Assembly (NCBI RefSeq): GCF_016863335.1
Contig: NZ_BOOR01000010.1
Coordinates: 1 to 64,000 of the forward strand
Length of the DNA stretch: 64,000 bases
Reading direction: 5' to 3'
Source: Planotetraspora thailandica
Lineage (GTDB): Bacteria; Actinomycetota; Actinomycetes; Streptosporangiales; Streptosporangiaceae
The position numbers and the translations under genes are program-made. Position 1 is the first letter of the stretch; every line of letters begins with the position of its first letter. Positions 7,958-17,970 of the stretch are shown in pieces. The notes beneath the pieces were generated by a model. That model made no database searches and was not told the origin of the DNA. It was given only the letters and a program-made list of their open reading frames with translations.

Positions 7958-8824
7958 TCAGGTGCCTATCGGGTGCCAGACGGTCTTGGTCTCCAGGAAG
8001 GCGGTCATGCGATCGGTGCCCGGGTCGGCCAGCCAGTCGATTTTGGCGGTCGGTGGCCGGAGAACCCGCTTGAGGTTCTCGGCGGCCAGCTCCTCGCACG
8101 TCACCGCCAGCTCGGCGCCCGCCCCCGTCAGGTCGATGGCGTTGACGTCCATGTGGCCCGCGAGCCACGGCGCGATCTCGGCCGCCGACCCCGTGAGGAT
8201 GTTGACCACACCCCCGGGCAGGTCGGAGGTGGCCAGCACCTCAGCCAGCGTGACGGACGGCAGGGGCGCCCGCTCGGAGGCGACCACCACGCAGGTGTTG
8301 CCCGTCACGATCACCGGGGCGATCACACTGATCAGCCCCAGCAGCGGCCCCTCTCCGGGAGCCACCACGGCGACCACGCCGGTCGGTTCGGTGCTGGACA
8401 GGTTGAAGTACGGACCGGCGACCGGGTTGGCCGATCCCCGGATCGCGCCGATCTTGTCCGACCATCCCGCGTACCACACGAGCCTGTCGACGGCCGCGTC
8501 CACCAGCTCCCCGGCTTTGCGCACCCCGACTCCGTCGGCGTCCACTAGCTCGGCGACGAACTGGGCCCGGCGCCCTTCCAGCATCTCGGCGACGCGGTAG
8601 AGGATCTGGCCGCGGTTATACGCGGTCGCGGCCGACCAGCCAGGGAACGCCTTGCGGGCGGCGGTCACCGCGTCCCGGGCATCTTTACGGGATGCCTTGG
8701 ACGCGTTCGCCAGGAACTCCCCCTTTGACGAGTTCACGACATACGACCTTCCGCTCTCGGACCGCGGAAACGCACCCCCGATGAACAGCTTGTACGTCTT
8801 GCGTACCGCCAGGCGCTCACTCAT
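7958..8824 (-). CDS. aldehyde dehydrogenase-like protein lacking the catalytic half
   Basis: A 288-aa protein matching the coenzyme-binding region of aldehyde dehydrogenases (LFIGGAFPRSESG … AYNRGQILYRVAEMLE … VVAVVAPGEGPLLG). It ends before the catalytic Cys region of a full 475-aa enzyme, and the usual ELGGK motif is missing. It is the last gene of a deoC-ALDH operon and overlaps a small upstream frame by 8 bases (ATGAGTGA). It may be a partner or regulatory subunit of the full enzyme next door rather than an oxidoreductase itself. Confidence 0.8.
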   Translation of the reverse strand: MSERLAVRKTYKLFIGGAFPRSESGRSYVVNSSKGEFLANASKASRKDARDAVTAARKAFPGWSAATAYNRGQILYRVAEMLEGRRAQFVAELVDADGVGVRKAGELVDAAVDRLVWYAGWSDKIGAIRGSANPVAGPYFNLSSTEPTGVVAVVAPGEGPLLGLISVIAPVIVTGNTCVVVASERAPLPSVTLAEVLATSDLPGGVVNILTGSAAEIAPWLAGHMDVNAIDLTGAGAELAVTCEELAAENLKRVLRPPTAKIDWLADPGTDRMTAFLETKTVWHPIGT

Positions 8825-8972
8825 CGAAGGATCCAATCTGGAGTGGACGGGCGGGCTGGTAGGTCTGGCCGCACCGGCAGACGCCGCCGCGATGGGCGAA
8901 CCAGCCGTTCCGTACGGCGAAGCGGTTGGAGCGGAGCGCACGCGAGTAGCCCTCGCCCGCCCCCGCGGTCAT
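8817..8972 (-). CDS. possible 51-aa Cys-containing protein between two ALDH genes
   Basis: This frame translates to a short basic protein with a CRCG cluster (WFAHRGGVCRCGQTYQP). It fills the otherwise unexplained 180-bp gap in the operon and its stop overlaps the next start by 8 bases, a layout that favours translational coupling. There is no recognised domain and the ribosome site is weak. It may instead be untranslated spacer. Confidence 0.38.
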   Translation of the reverse strand: MTAGAGEGYSRALRSNRFAVRNGWFAHRGGVCRCGQTYQPARPLQIGSFDE

Positions 8973-9003
8973 GCGGCGTGTGAGGCGGCGGCGCCTGTGG
9001 TCG

Positions 9004-10431
9004 TCACACTGCAAGGTAGGCCTCCAACCCGTGGCGCCCGCCCTCGCGGCCGTAGCCCGACTCCTTGTATCCGCCGAAGGGCGAGGTGGGGTCGAACTTG
9101 TTGAACGTGTTGGACCACACCACGCCGGCCCGGAGCCGGGACGCCATCCACAACATGAGCGACCCCTTCTCGGTCCAGACGCCGGCCGACAGCCCGTAGG
9201 GCGTGTTGTTGGCCTTCTCGACGGCCTCCGCCGGGGTGCGGAAGGTCAGCACCGACAGCACGGGGCCGAAGATCTCCTCCCTGGCGATGCGGTGCGACTG
9301 GGCGACGCCGGTGAAGATGGTCGGCGGGAACCAGAACCCCTTGTCGGGAATCGGGCACGCCGGGGACCACCGCTCGGCGCCCTCGGCCTCGCCGGCCTCC
9401 GACAGCTCCCGGATCTTGGCCAGCTGGGCGGCGGAGTTGATCGCGCCGATGTCGGTGTTCTTGTCCAGCGGGTCGCCCAGCCTGAGTGTGGACAGCCGCC
9501 GCTTGAGCGCATCCAGCAACTCCTCGGCGACCGACTCCTGCACGAGCAGGCGTGAGCCCGCACAGCAGACGTGCCCCTGGTTGAAGAAGATGCCGTTGAC
9601 GATGCCCTCGACCGCCTGGTCGAGCGCCGCGTCCTCGAACACGATGTTGGCGGCCTTGCCGCCGAGCTCCAGCGTGAGCTTCTTGCGCGACCCGGCGACC
9701 GAGCGCGCGATGAGGCGGCCGACCTCGGTCGACCCGGTGAAGGCCACCTTGTCCACGTCGGGATGCGCGACGAGCGCCGCGCCGGTCTCTCCTGCGCCGG
9801 TCACGATGTTGACGACGCCCGGCGGCAGGTCGGCCTGGCGGCAGATCTCGGCGAAGGCCAGGGCGGTCAGCGGGGTGGTCTCGGCGGGCTTGAGCACGAC
9901 CGTGTTGCCGCAGGCCAGCGCGGGGGCGATCTTCCACGCCAGCATCAGCAGCGGGAAGTTCCACGGGATGACCTGCCCGGCGACGCCCAGCGGCTGCGGC
10001 GAGGGGCCGAACCCGGCATAGGACAGCTTGTCGGCCCACCCGGCGTAGTAGAAGAAGTGGGCCGCGACCAGCGGCAGGTCGACGTCGCGCGACTCGCGGA
10101 TCGGCTTGCCGTTGTCGAGCGACTCCAGGACGGCGAGCTCGCGGGCGCGCTCCTGGATGATCCTGGCGATGCGGAAGATGTACTTGGCCCGCTCGGAACC
10201 CGGCATGGCCGACCACACGGCGAACGCCTTGCGCGCAGCCTGGACGGCCCGGTCGACGTCGGCCTCGCCCGCGACGGCGACCTCGGCGAGCACTTCCTCG
10301 CTGGCGGGGTTGACCGTCTTGTCGCGGCCTTCTCCGAGGGGATCGACCCACTCACCGTTGATGAACAGGCCATAGGACGGCCTGATGTCGACGATGTCCC
10401 GCGACTCCGGCGCGGGTGCGTATTCGAACAT
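9004..10431 (-). CDS. NAD(P)-dependent aldehyde dehydrogenase
   Basis: A full-length 475-aa aldehyde dehydrogenase. It shows the cofactor-site WNFPLLMLAWKIAPAL region (about residue 150), the FTGSTEVG turn (about 230), the general-base ELGGKAANIVF motif (about 255) and the nucleophilic cysteine in NQGHVCCAGSR (about 290). It follows deoC by 11 bases. DeoC splits deoxyribose-5-phosphate into glyceraldehyde-3-phosphate and acetaldehyde, so oxidation of acetaldehyde to acetate is the likely job here; this is inferred from context. Confidence 0.92.
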   Translation of the reverse strand: MFEYAPAPESRDIVDIRPSYGLFINGEWVDPLGEGRDKTVNPASEEVLAEVAVAGEADVDRAVQAARKAFAVWSAMPGSERAKYIFRIARIIQERARELAVLESLDNGKPIRESRDVDLPLVAAHFFYYAGWADKLSYAGFGPSPQPLGVAGQVIPWNFPLLMLAWKIAPALACGNTVVLKPAETTPLTALAFAEICRQADLPPGVVNIVTGAGETGAALVAHPDVDKVAFTGSTEVGRLIARSVAGSRKKLTLELGGKAANIVFEDAALDQAVEGIVNGIFFNQGHVCCAGSRLLVQESVAEELLDALKRRLSTLRLGDPLDKNTDIGAINSAAQLAKIRELSEAGEAEGAERWSPACPIPDKGFWFPPTIFTGVAQSHRIAREEIFGPVLSVLTFRTPAEAVEKANNTPYGLSAGVWTEKGSLMLWMASRLRAGVVWSNTFNKFDPTSPFGGYKESGYGREGGRHGLEAYLAV

Positions 10432-10442
10432 GGATGGCCGCC

Positions 10443-11390
10443 TTAGTCCAAAGTGAAGTAGTCGGGGCCGGCGTACCGGCCGGAGGCCATCTTCTGCCGC
10501 TGCATCAGCAAGTCGTTGAGCAGCGACGACGCACCGAGCCTGAACCAGTCCGGGTCGAGCCAGTCGGGGCCGGCGGTCTCGTTGACCAGCACCAGGTATT
10601 TGATCGCGTCCTTGGTCGTCCGGATGCCGCCGGCGGGCTTGACGCCGACCTTCCTGCCTGCCGTACGGAGGAAGTCACGCACGGCCTCCAGCATGACGAG
10701 CGTCACGGGCAGGGTCGCGGCCGGGGAGACCTTGCCGGTCGAGGTCTTGATGAAGTCGGCACCGGCGATCATCGCCAGCCAGGACGCCCTGCGCACGTTG
10801 TCGTAGGTCGCGAGCTCGCCGGTCTCCAGGATCACCTTCAGGTGCGCGCTGCCGCAGGCGCCCTTCACCGCGGCGATCTGCTCGTAGACCGTGAGGTAGT
10901 CGCCCGACAGGAACGCGCCCCGGTCGATCACCATGTCGATCTCGGACGCACCGGCGGCGACGGCGAGCTCGGTGTCGGCGACCTTGACCTCCAGCGACGA
11001 CCGGCCGCTCGGGAAGGCCGTGGCGACCGACGCCACCTTCACCCCCGAGCCCTTCAGAGCCTGTACGGCTGTCGCGACCAGGTCGGGGTACACGCAGACG
11101 GCGGCCACCGCGGGAACGGAGGGATCGGTCGGGTCGGGGTGGATCGCCTTGGCACACATCGCCCTGACCTTGCCCACCGTGTCGGCACCTTCGAGCGTGG
11201 TGAGGTCCACCATCCGGATGGCGAGGTCGATGGCTTGTCTCTTGGCCGTGGTCTTGATGGATCGCGTCCCCAGCATCGCGGCCCGGGCGTCCGCGCCGAC
11301 CCGGTCGACACCGGGAAGGCCGTGCAGGAACGCTCGCAGCGTCGACGTGGATGCGGCGACCTCCGCGAACGGAGTAGTCGTAGTTGACAC
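10443..11390 (-). CDS. deoC: deoxyribose-phosphate aldolase
   Basis: DeoC cleaves 2-deoxyribose-5-phosphate in deoxynucleoside catabolism. The Schiff-base lysine lies in FIKTSTGK (about residue 214 of this start), the phosphate-binding KPAGGIRT motif follows, and an Asp-containing EIDMVIDRGAF strand lies upstream. At about 315 aa it is longer than E. coli DeoC (259 aa) and has an N-terminal extension found in actinobacterial members. A GTG at 11390 is preferred over the ATG at 11426, but both fit the frame. It heads the operon with the two ALDH-type genes. Confidence 0.92.
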   Translation of the reverse strand: MSTTTTPFAEVAASTSTLRAFLHGLPGVDRVGADARAAMLGTRSIKTTAKRQAIDLAIRMVDLTTLEGADTVGKVRAMCAKAIHPDPTDPSVPAVAAVCVYPDLVATAVQALKGSGVKVASVATAFPSGRSSLEVKVADTELAVAAGASEIDMVIDRGAFLSGDYLTVYEQIAAVKGACGSAHLKVILETGELATYDNVRRASWLAMIAGADFIKTSTGKVSPAATLPVTLVMLEAVRDFLRTAGRKVGVKPAGGIRTTKDAIKYLVLVNETAGPDWLDPDWFRLGASSLLNDLLMQRQKMASGRYAGPDYFTLD

Positions 11391-11636
11391 CGAACCAGCA
11401 TCGCCGACCAGTCCGAATGATTCCAAACTGACCAGCGCCGAGCCTCCAACGGGTTTTTTGGCAAGTCTGCCCGAAGTAAGCCCCTAGATCGGTCTAAGGC
11501 CGCCCAATGGCCCGCCTTAGACGTCCTAGGCCCATGGATGCGCCGGAGATAGGACATCCGCCCGATGTGGGGGTGTGGGCCTTAGACCGAACCTTGAGTG
11601 TGTAGAGGAAAGCACACCACACAGGGAGCCAAGGAC

Positions 11637-11804
11637 ATGGGTCCGGAGCTGCAGTACCAAATGATCATCAACCGAGTGGCCGACCTCCGGGGCGAGGCCG
11701 CGGCCCACCGGCTCGTCCGCGAGGCCAAGGCGGCCAGGAAGGCGCGGGAGCGCTCCAGTGAGCGTCGCCAGCGCGGCGCCTTCGGCAAGCTCGACGTCTC
11801 GTGA
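11637..11804 (+). CDS. conserved 55-aa basic protein
   Basis: A short, Arg/Ala-rich, probably helical protein (MGPELQYQMIINRVADLRGEA …) of a type often seen in actinomycete genomes beginning M-x-PELQYQ. Function is unknown. The start at 11637 is preferred because the extra upstream residues do not look conserved and an AGGGAGCC-like ribosome site precedes it. A strong terminator follows 13 bases after the stop, so it is probably its own transcription unit. Confidence 0.7.
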   Translation: MGPELQYQMIINRVADLRGEAAAHRLVREAKAARKARERSSERRQRGAFGKLDVS

Positions 11805-11816
11805 AGCCCGTCACGA

Positions 11817-11851
11817 AGCCCGGCCGGATCCTTCCCGGCCGGGCTTTTCAG
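11817..11851 (+). terminator. Rho-independent terminator
   Basis: AGCCCGGCCGG and CCGGCCGGGCTTTT form a G/C-rich stem with a short loop and a run of T, directly after the 55-aa gene. Confidence 0.85.
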
Positions 11852-11918
11852 CCCCCCTGAGCGCCACCACGTAACAAACCAGGGGAAACGCGGCAGAGGG
11901 CATGAAATGCTGAACGAC

Positions 11919-14786
11919 ATGACGCGCCGGGCAGTAAGCCCCGTCTTCGTCGGGCGGGAGACAGAACTCGAGACTCTCAAGGAGACGCTCGACCAGGCCA
12001 GGAAGCAGACGACCGCCGCCGTCCTCGTCGGCGGCGAAGCGGGCGTGGGGAAGTCGCGCCTGGCCAACCGTTTCCTCGAACAGGCCGCCCAGGAGGGCGC
12101 CCACGTGCTCGTCGGGGGCTGCGTGGAGCTGTCCAGCGAGGGCCTGGCCTACGCCCCGTTCACCGCGGTCGTGCGGCAGCTTGTGCGGGAGACCAGCGCG
12201 AGTGAGGTGGCCGCCCTCCTGCCGGAGCGCGCGGCCCGGGAGCTGGCCCGGTTGCTCCCCGAGTTCGGCGAGCCCAGCGCTGAAGACAAGAGCGAGTCGG
12301 CCCGTGCCCGCCTCTTCGAGATCATCCTCACCTTGCTCGAACGGCTGGCCGAGCGGCGGCCAGTGGTTCTGCTCATCGAGGACATCCACTGGGCCGACCG
12401 GTCGAGCCGCGACCTGATCGCCTTCCTGAGCCGCAACCTCAGGGCCGCGCCCGTCTTCATGGTGATGACCTACCGCTCCGACGAGCTGCACCGCACCCAT
12501 CCGCTGCGGCCCGTGCTGGCCGAGCTCGCCCGCGTGGACGGCGTCGTCCGCGTCGACCTGCCCCGTTTCACGCAGACGGAGGTCGCCGCGCAGATGGCCG
12601 GCATCCTCGGCGTCGACGCCGACTTCGCCCGGGTGGGCGAGGTGTTCGAGCGCAGCGGAGGCATCCCGCTGTTCGTCGAGGCCCTCCTGGAGCACGACAA
12701 CAGCTCCTTCCCCGAATCACTCCACGACCTGATCATCGGCTCGGTCGAGCGGCTGCCCGAGGAGACCCAGCGTGTGCTGAGGATGGCCGCGGCCGGAGGA
12801 GTACGGGTCGGTCACGCGCTGCTCGCCGCGGTCAGCGGCCTGTCGGATGACGATCTCGAGGACGCGCTGCGGGCCGCCATCGCGTCCAACGTCCTCCAGG
12901 TGACCGACGACGGCGCCTACGTGTTCCGGCACGCGCTGATCCGCGAGGCCGTACACGACGAACTGCTCCCCGGCGAGCACGCGCGGATGCACGCGAGGTA
13001 CGCCGAGGAGATCGAGAAGGACCGTACGCTCGTCCCGCACGGCCGGGCGGCCATCGAGATCGCCCACCACTGGTATTCGGCGCGCAACGACCTGTGGGCG
13101 CTCATCTCCGCCTGGGAGGCGGCCCGCAAGGCGGCCAGGTCGTTCGCCTACACCGAGCAGATCCAGCTCCTCGAGCGCGTCCTCGTCCTGTGGGACAAGG
13201 TGCCCGACGCCGCCGAGCGGATCGGCGTCGACCACACGACGGTGCTGGAACGGGCGTCCGAGGCGGCGTACCTGTCCGGCGACATGGAGGGCAGCACCAA
13301 GTTCGTCCGGGGCGCCATGGCCGAGCTCGACGAGCAGACCTCTCCCGAGCGGGTGGCCGAACTGCTGGTGCGGTCGGCCAACATCAAGCACGCGAGAGGC
13401 AAGCCGGGCTCACTCAACGATCTCCGGCATGCCGAGAGCCTGGTGCCCCACCCGGGTGACATGCGGACCTTCGTGCTGGCCCGCCTGGGGTCGGAGCTGA
13501 TGTTGTCCAACCAGGTGGCCGAGGGCACCGCCGTCACCCAGGAAGCGATGCGCGTCGCCCGCGAGAGGGGCGACGAGAAGCAACAGGCCGACCTTCTGAT
13601 CAACCTGGCGCTCGGCAACTCCATCTCGGGAGATCTCGAGACCACCTACCAGACCAACCAGCGCGCCCTGGCCCTGGGCAAACGGCTGAAGTCGCCGCGC
13701 ATCGTGCTGCGCGCCCTGGCCAACAACGTGGACGCGCTGGACAACCTGGGCCGCTCCCACGACGCACTCGCCCTGGCAGCCGAGGGGGAGAACCTCGCGC
13801 GGCAGTTCGGCAGATATCGCCACCAGGGCGTCTTCATCGCCAACAACCGCGCGGAGGCCCTGGACTCCCTCGGGCGCTGGGACGAGGCGATCGAGGTCAT
13901 CGACCGTGCCATGAAGATGGGCCCGTCCATGCGGAACAAGTGGCACATGATGCGGATCAGGGCCGGCATCGCCATCGCGCGGGGCGAGGAGGATCTCGCC
14001 GAGAAGACCCTGAGTGAGGTGGGCGTCTTCTCCTCCCAGCCCGTGGAGTGGACCCAGGAGTGGATCTACAACCTCAGCCTCCGCCTCTCCTGGCATCTCC
14101 TCCAGGGCGAGCCGATGAAGGCCGTGGAGGCCACCGAGGCGGCGCTCACCAACCCGCCGTTGTCGCAGAAGGCGATGCTGGGCTGGCGGTTACTCGCCTT
14201 GATCCGGCACGTGTGCGACACGGCCTCCCCCCTTGACCCGCAAAGGGCGGCCGCCCTGCTGGCCACGAGCGACACGCTGGTGGAGGGGATGTTCTGCTAC
14301 GGGCCGGTGAGCGAGGCCTTCCGGATGGTCTACCGGGCCGATTTCGCCGGGGCGGCGCAGGTGTGGAAGCGCCTGGAACGCCCCTACGGCCAGAGCAAGG
14401 CGCTCCTGCTCGCCGCCGCCGCCGACGCCCTGGCGGGCGAGCGCGACGAGGCGCTGGCGAGGCTGCGCGAGGCGCACCCGCTCGCCGTGTCCCTGCGTGC
14501 CGCCCCGCTGGCGGGCCAGATCGAGAATCTCGCCCGCCGGGTCGGAGGCACCCTGTCCGATCCCGTACGGCAGGCCGCCTCCGATGAGCAGACTCCGCTG
14601 ACCCCGCGGGAGCTGGAGGTCCTCCGGCTCGTGGCCACCGGGCGGAGCAACCGCGAGATCGCGGCCGAACTGTTCATCTCGGCCAAGACCGTCAGCGTGC
14701 ACGTGTCGAACATCCTGCCCAAGCTGGGCGTCTCCAGCCGCGGGGAGGCCGCCGCGGCGGCCCACCGGCTGTCTCTTCTCAGCTGA
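11919..14786 (+). CDS. large ATP-binding LuxR-family (LAL) transcriptional regulator
   Basis: A regulator of about 955 aa. It has an N-terminal AAA-type ATPase (P-loop GGEAGVGKSR near residue 40, Walker B VVLLIEDIHWAD near 150), a long middle of TPR-like helices, and a C-terminal LuxR helix-turn-helix (TPRELEVLRLVATGRSN … ISAKTVSVHVSNI). LAL proteins activate catabolic or secondary-metabolite genes; the ligand here is unknown. An ATG at 11907 is a possible alternative start. It stands alone between a terminator and a convergent gene, so its target cannot be read from position. Confidence 0.9.
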   Translation: MTRRAVSPVFVGRETELETLKETLDQARKQTTAAVLVGGEAGVGKSRLANRFLEQAAQEGAHVLVGGCVELSSEGLAYAPFTAVVRQLVRETSASEVAALLPERAARELARLLPEFGEPSAEDKSESARARLFEIILTLLERLAERRPVVLLIEDIHWADRSSRDLIAFLSRNLRAAPVFMVMTYRSDELHRTHPLRPVLAELARVDGVVRVDLPRFTQTEVAAQMAGILGVDADFARVGEVFERSGGIPLFVEALLEHDNSSFPESLHDLIIGSVERLPEETQRVLRMAAAGGVRVGHALLAAVSGLSDDDLEDALRAAIASNVLQVTDDGAYVFRHALIREAVHDELLPGEHARMHARYAEEIEKDRTLVPHGRAAIEIAHHWYSARNDLWALISAWEAARKAARSFAYTEQIQLLERVLVLWDKVPDAAERIGVDHTTVLERASEAAYLSGDMEGSTKFVRGAMAELDEQTSPERVAELLVRSANIKHARGKPGSLNDLRHAESLVPHPGDMRTFVLARLGSELMLSNQVAEGTAVTQEAMRVARERGDEKQQADLLINLALGNSISGDLETTYQTNQRALALGKRLKSPRIVLRALANNVDALDNLGRSHDALALAAEGENLARQFGRYRHQGVFIANNRAEALDSLGRWDEAIEVIDRAMKMGPSMRNKWHMMRIRAGIAIARGEEDLAEKTLSEVGVFSSQPVEWTQEWIYNLSLRLSWHLLQGEPMKAVEATEAALTNPPLSQKAMLGWRLLALIRHVCDTASPLDPQRAAALLATSDTLVEGMFCYGPVSEAFRMVYRADFAGAAQVWKRLERPYGQSKALLLAAAADALAGERDEALARLREAHPLAVSLRAAPLAGQIENLARRVGGTLSDPVRQAASDEQTPLTPRELEVLRLVATGRSNREIAAELFISAKTVSVHVSNILPKLGVSSRGEAAAAAHRLSLLS

Positions 14787-14810
14787 CCGCGGGGATCAGG
14801 CCAGCGGGGA

Positions 14811-15377
14811 TCAGGCCAGCGCCTCCACGAGCAGGATCAGGCCGAAGACGACGAACGCGGCGGCCGCGCCATATCTGATCCACTTTTCGGGGAGGTGTTT
14901 GCCGAGCGCCCGGCCGACGAGGATGGCCAGGGCGTCCGCGGCCACCATCCCGACCGTCGAACCGAGCCACGTGCCGAACCATCCGTGCTGGGTGGCCAGC
15001 GTGATGGTGGCCAGCATGGTCTTGTCGCCCAGCTCGCTGAGGAAGAAGGCGACCGAGACCGCGACAAGCGCCGTGTGCCGGGTCCTGGCCGCCTTGCCCG
15101 ACTCGTCGGCCGTCAGCTCGTCGCCACGCAACGTCCATGCGGCGAAGCCGAGGAACGCGAGCCCGGCGACCACGGAGATCGCCTTGGTCGGCAGTGCGTC
15201 CCCGATGAGGCCACCGAGGCCCACGCTCACGAGATGCACGACGGCCGTCGCGATGGTGATGCCGGTGAGCACCGGTAAGAGCTTGAACCTGGTCGCGAAC
15301 GTCATGGCCATGAGCTGGCTCTTGTCGCCGAGCTCCGCCACGAAGATCACTGCCAGGGAGATCCAGAACGCCTGCAC
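14811..15377 (-). CDS. TMEM165/GDT1-family cation exporter, probably Mn2+
   Basis: A 188-aa membrane protein with six hydrophobic segments and the two family signatures: VAELGDKSQLMAM at the start and LSELGDKTMLATI in the middle. Bacterial members such as MneA/MntX-type exporters remove manganese. The start is a GTG at 15377 with AGGAAAGGCG upstream; the longer frame from 15497 would translate riboswitch sequence. The upstream yybP-ykoY element independently points to Mn2+. Confidence 0.88.
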   Translation of the reverse strand: MQAFWISLAVIFVAELGDKSQLMAMTFATRFKLLPVLTGITIATAVVHLVSVGLGGLIGDALPTKAISVVAGLAFLGFAAWTLRGDELTADESGKAARTRHTALVAVSVAFFLSELGDKTMLATITLATQHGWFGTWLGSTVGMVAADALAILVGRALGKHLPEKWIRYGAAAAFVVFGLILLVEALA

Positions 15378-15459
15378 TGGTCGCCTTTCCTCATATGCGA
15401 CCGGGCCTGCGCCCCTCACCCGGGGAGTTCCGGGCATGGCTTCGACCCGGCAGCATGGC

Positions 15460-15578
15460 TGTCGGGCCGAAAGTCTCGTCCGCCGCGTGGGCTCCACGAC
15501 CGGGCCTTTCGAGCCGGGGGGCTCGGGCCAGTGTGTCGATCAGTGGATTGTGGACTACTCCCCTTCGGGTGGTTTCGT
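15460..15578 (-). promoter_or_regulatory. yybP-ykoY manganese riboswitch
   Basis: On the minus strand the leader contains the hallmark GAAGGGGAGTAG (15555-15566), then ATCGACACACTGG, a G/C stem and a GAGACTTT-type segment (about 15470), as in the yybP-ykoY aptamer. It lies about 90 bases upstream of the GDT1-type exporter start, with a further G/C-rich switching hairpin between. The family senses Mn2+ and turns on exporters. The exact aptamer ends are estimated by eye. Confidence 0.8.
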
Positions 15579-15605
15579 CAGAGTCTACGGCATGGCGTCA
15601 AGCCG

Positions 15606-16655
<1,050 letters not shown>

Positions 16656-16673
16656 GGGATTCCTCAGGACGGG

Positions 16674-17102
16674 TCAGGACAGCTGGACGACGGCCCGGGC
16701 CTTGGACAGGACCCGCGCGTCGCCGGACCTCGCGTTGAGGGCGACCACGACGCGCTTGTCCTCGAGCTTCTCCTCGATGATGCCGCTGATCGTGATCGTG
16801 GCCCCCTGGTCGTCGTCCGGGACGACGACCATCGAGGAGAAGCGCACGCCGTAGTCGACGACGGCGGCGGGGTCGCCCACCCAGTCGGTGACGAACCGGC
16901 CGCCCTCGGCCATGGTGAACATGCCGTGCGCGATCACGTCGGGCAGCCCGACGGACTTGGCGTGGCGCTCGTTCCAGTGGATGGGGTTGAAGTCGCCGGA
17001 GGCGCCCGCGTACATCACCAGGTTGACCCGGCGGACCTGGTAGGAGGCGGCCGGGATCTCCTGGCCCACCTGGACCTCGTCGTACTTGATCGTCGCAGCC
17101 AT
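16674..17102 (-). CDS. hadB: MaoC-type (3R)-hydroxyacyl-ACP dehydratase subunit HadB
   Basis: A 142-aa single hot-dog domain with the hydratase-2 motif DFNPIHWNERHAKSVGLPD (catalytic Asp and His) and IAHGMFTMA. In mycobacteria HadB pairs with HadA or HadC to dehydrate 3-hydroxyacyl-ACP in fatty/mycolic acid elongation; in non-mycolate actinomycetes the pair probably serves ordinary fatty acid synthesis. It begins two bases after the hadA stop, consistent with a translated pair. Confidence 0.9.
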   Translation of the reverse strand: MAATIKYDEVQVGQEIPAASYQVRRVNLVMYAGASGDFNPIHWNERHAKSVGLPDVIAHGMFTMAEGGRFVTDWVGDPAAVVDYGVRFSSMVVVPDDDQGATITISGIIEEKLEDKRVVVALNARSGDARVLSKARAVVQLS

Positions 17103-17104
17103 GG

Positions 17105-17554
17105 TTAAGCCGCCCCTCCTCGCTCGACGATGGTGTTGTAGGTCCGGCAGACCAGTTCACCGCCGGTGCTGGTGACGTCGCTGCGGATGGTCAGGAACTC
17201 GTTGCGGCCGACGCTGCGGATCTCGGTGACGGTCGAGGTGCAGACGAGCCGATCGCCGGCGTAGACGGGCCGCTGGTACTCGAAGCGCTGCTCACCGTGG
17301 ACGACCATGGCGTAGTTGAGCCCGAGATCGGGATCGGACAGGGCGCCGCCTGCTCCCGTCAGGGTGAACACGATCGGGAAGGTCGGCGGGGCGACGACGT
17401 CGGGGTGCCCGGCCGCGACGGCGGCGTCCTTGTCGTGGTAGATCGGGTTGTGGTCGCCGATCGCGGCGGCGAACTCCTTGATCTTCACGCGGCTGACCTC
17501 GTAAGGGGCGGACGCCTCAAATGTCCGCCCGACGAAATCGCGGTTCAAAGCCAT
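17105..17554 (-). CDS. hadA: MaoC-like dehydratase subunit HadA
   Basis: A 149-aa hot-dog protein (N-terminal MaoC type). It carries FAAAIGDHNPIYHDKDAA and lacks the complete catalytic pair of HadB, as expected for the substrate-binding HadA subunit. The start at 17554 has AAGGAGCG 8 bases upstream; the frame's earlier ATG at 17686 adds unlikely sequence. It lies between rpmG and hadB, the order conserved in many actinobacteria. Confidence 0.9.
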   Translation of the reverse strand: MALNRDFVGRTFEASAPYEVSRVKIKEFAAAIGDHNPIYHDKDAAVAAGHPDVVAPPTFPIVFTLTGAGGALSDPDLGLNYAMVVHGEQRFEYQRPVYAGDRLVCTSTVTEIRSVGRNEFLTIRSDVTSTGGELVCRTYNTIVERGGAA

Positions 17555-17877
17555 GAGGTCGCGCTCCTTCGCGGCTGAAGAGCTGGTTGAGCCGAAGGTA
17601 ACAGAACAAAGTTCCGCTGACACCCCGGCGGGTCTCCACCCTAGCGACCTGAGGACCAGGGATGATCCGTCGGCTGGCGCCAACAAATGAAGGCCTCAGC
17701 CTGTATGGACACGACAAACCGGCGATCCCATGACAGAACCGCCGGTTGCTCGTATGAAGATGTCCTGAAGCGTGCTGAAGCTTCCCCGTAGACCTCGCTG
17801 AGCGTCTCAGCGAGTCTCACAGCGCGGCCGGCAAAGCCCCCTCGACAGCCGCGACTGGAACGACCAGCAGGTCCCGC

Positions 17878-17951
17878 GAACTAGCGGGTCTCGCGGTGGG
17901 GCTGGAGGCACTTGCCCAGTCCTAGGGACACAGTGGGCAGTACTTCTTCCT
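17878..17951 (-). repeat. decayed duplicate of the 3' end of rpmG
   Basis: The sequence from 17878 repeats the last codons of rpmG (17968-18030): GAACTAGCGGGTCTCGCGG, then GTGGGGCTGG and GGCACTTGC are shared, followed after a 15-base difference by CAGTACTTCTTC. The copies are 90 bp apart in the same orientation, so this is a partial tandem duplication downstream of rpmG. Confidence 0.8.
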
Positions 17952-17970
17952 CACCGGCAGACCAGACGAA

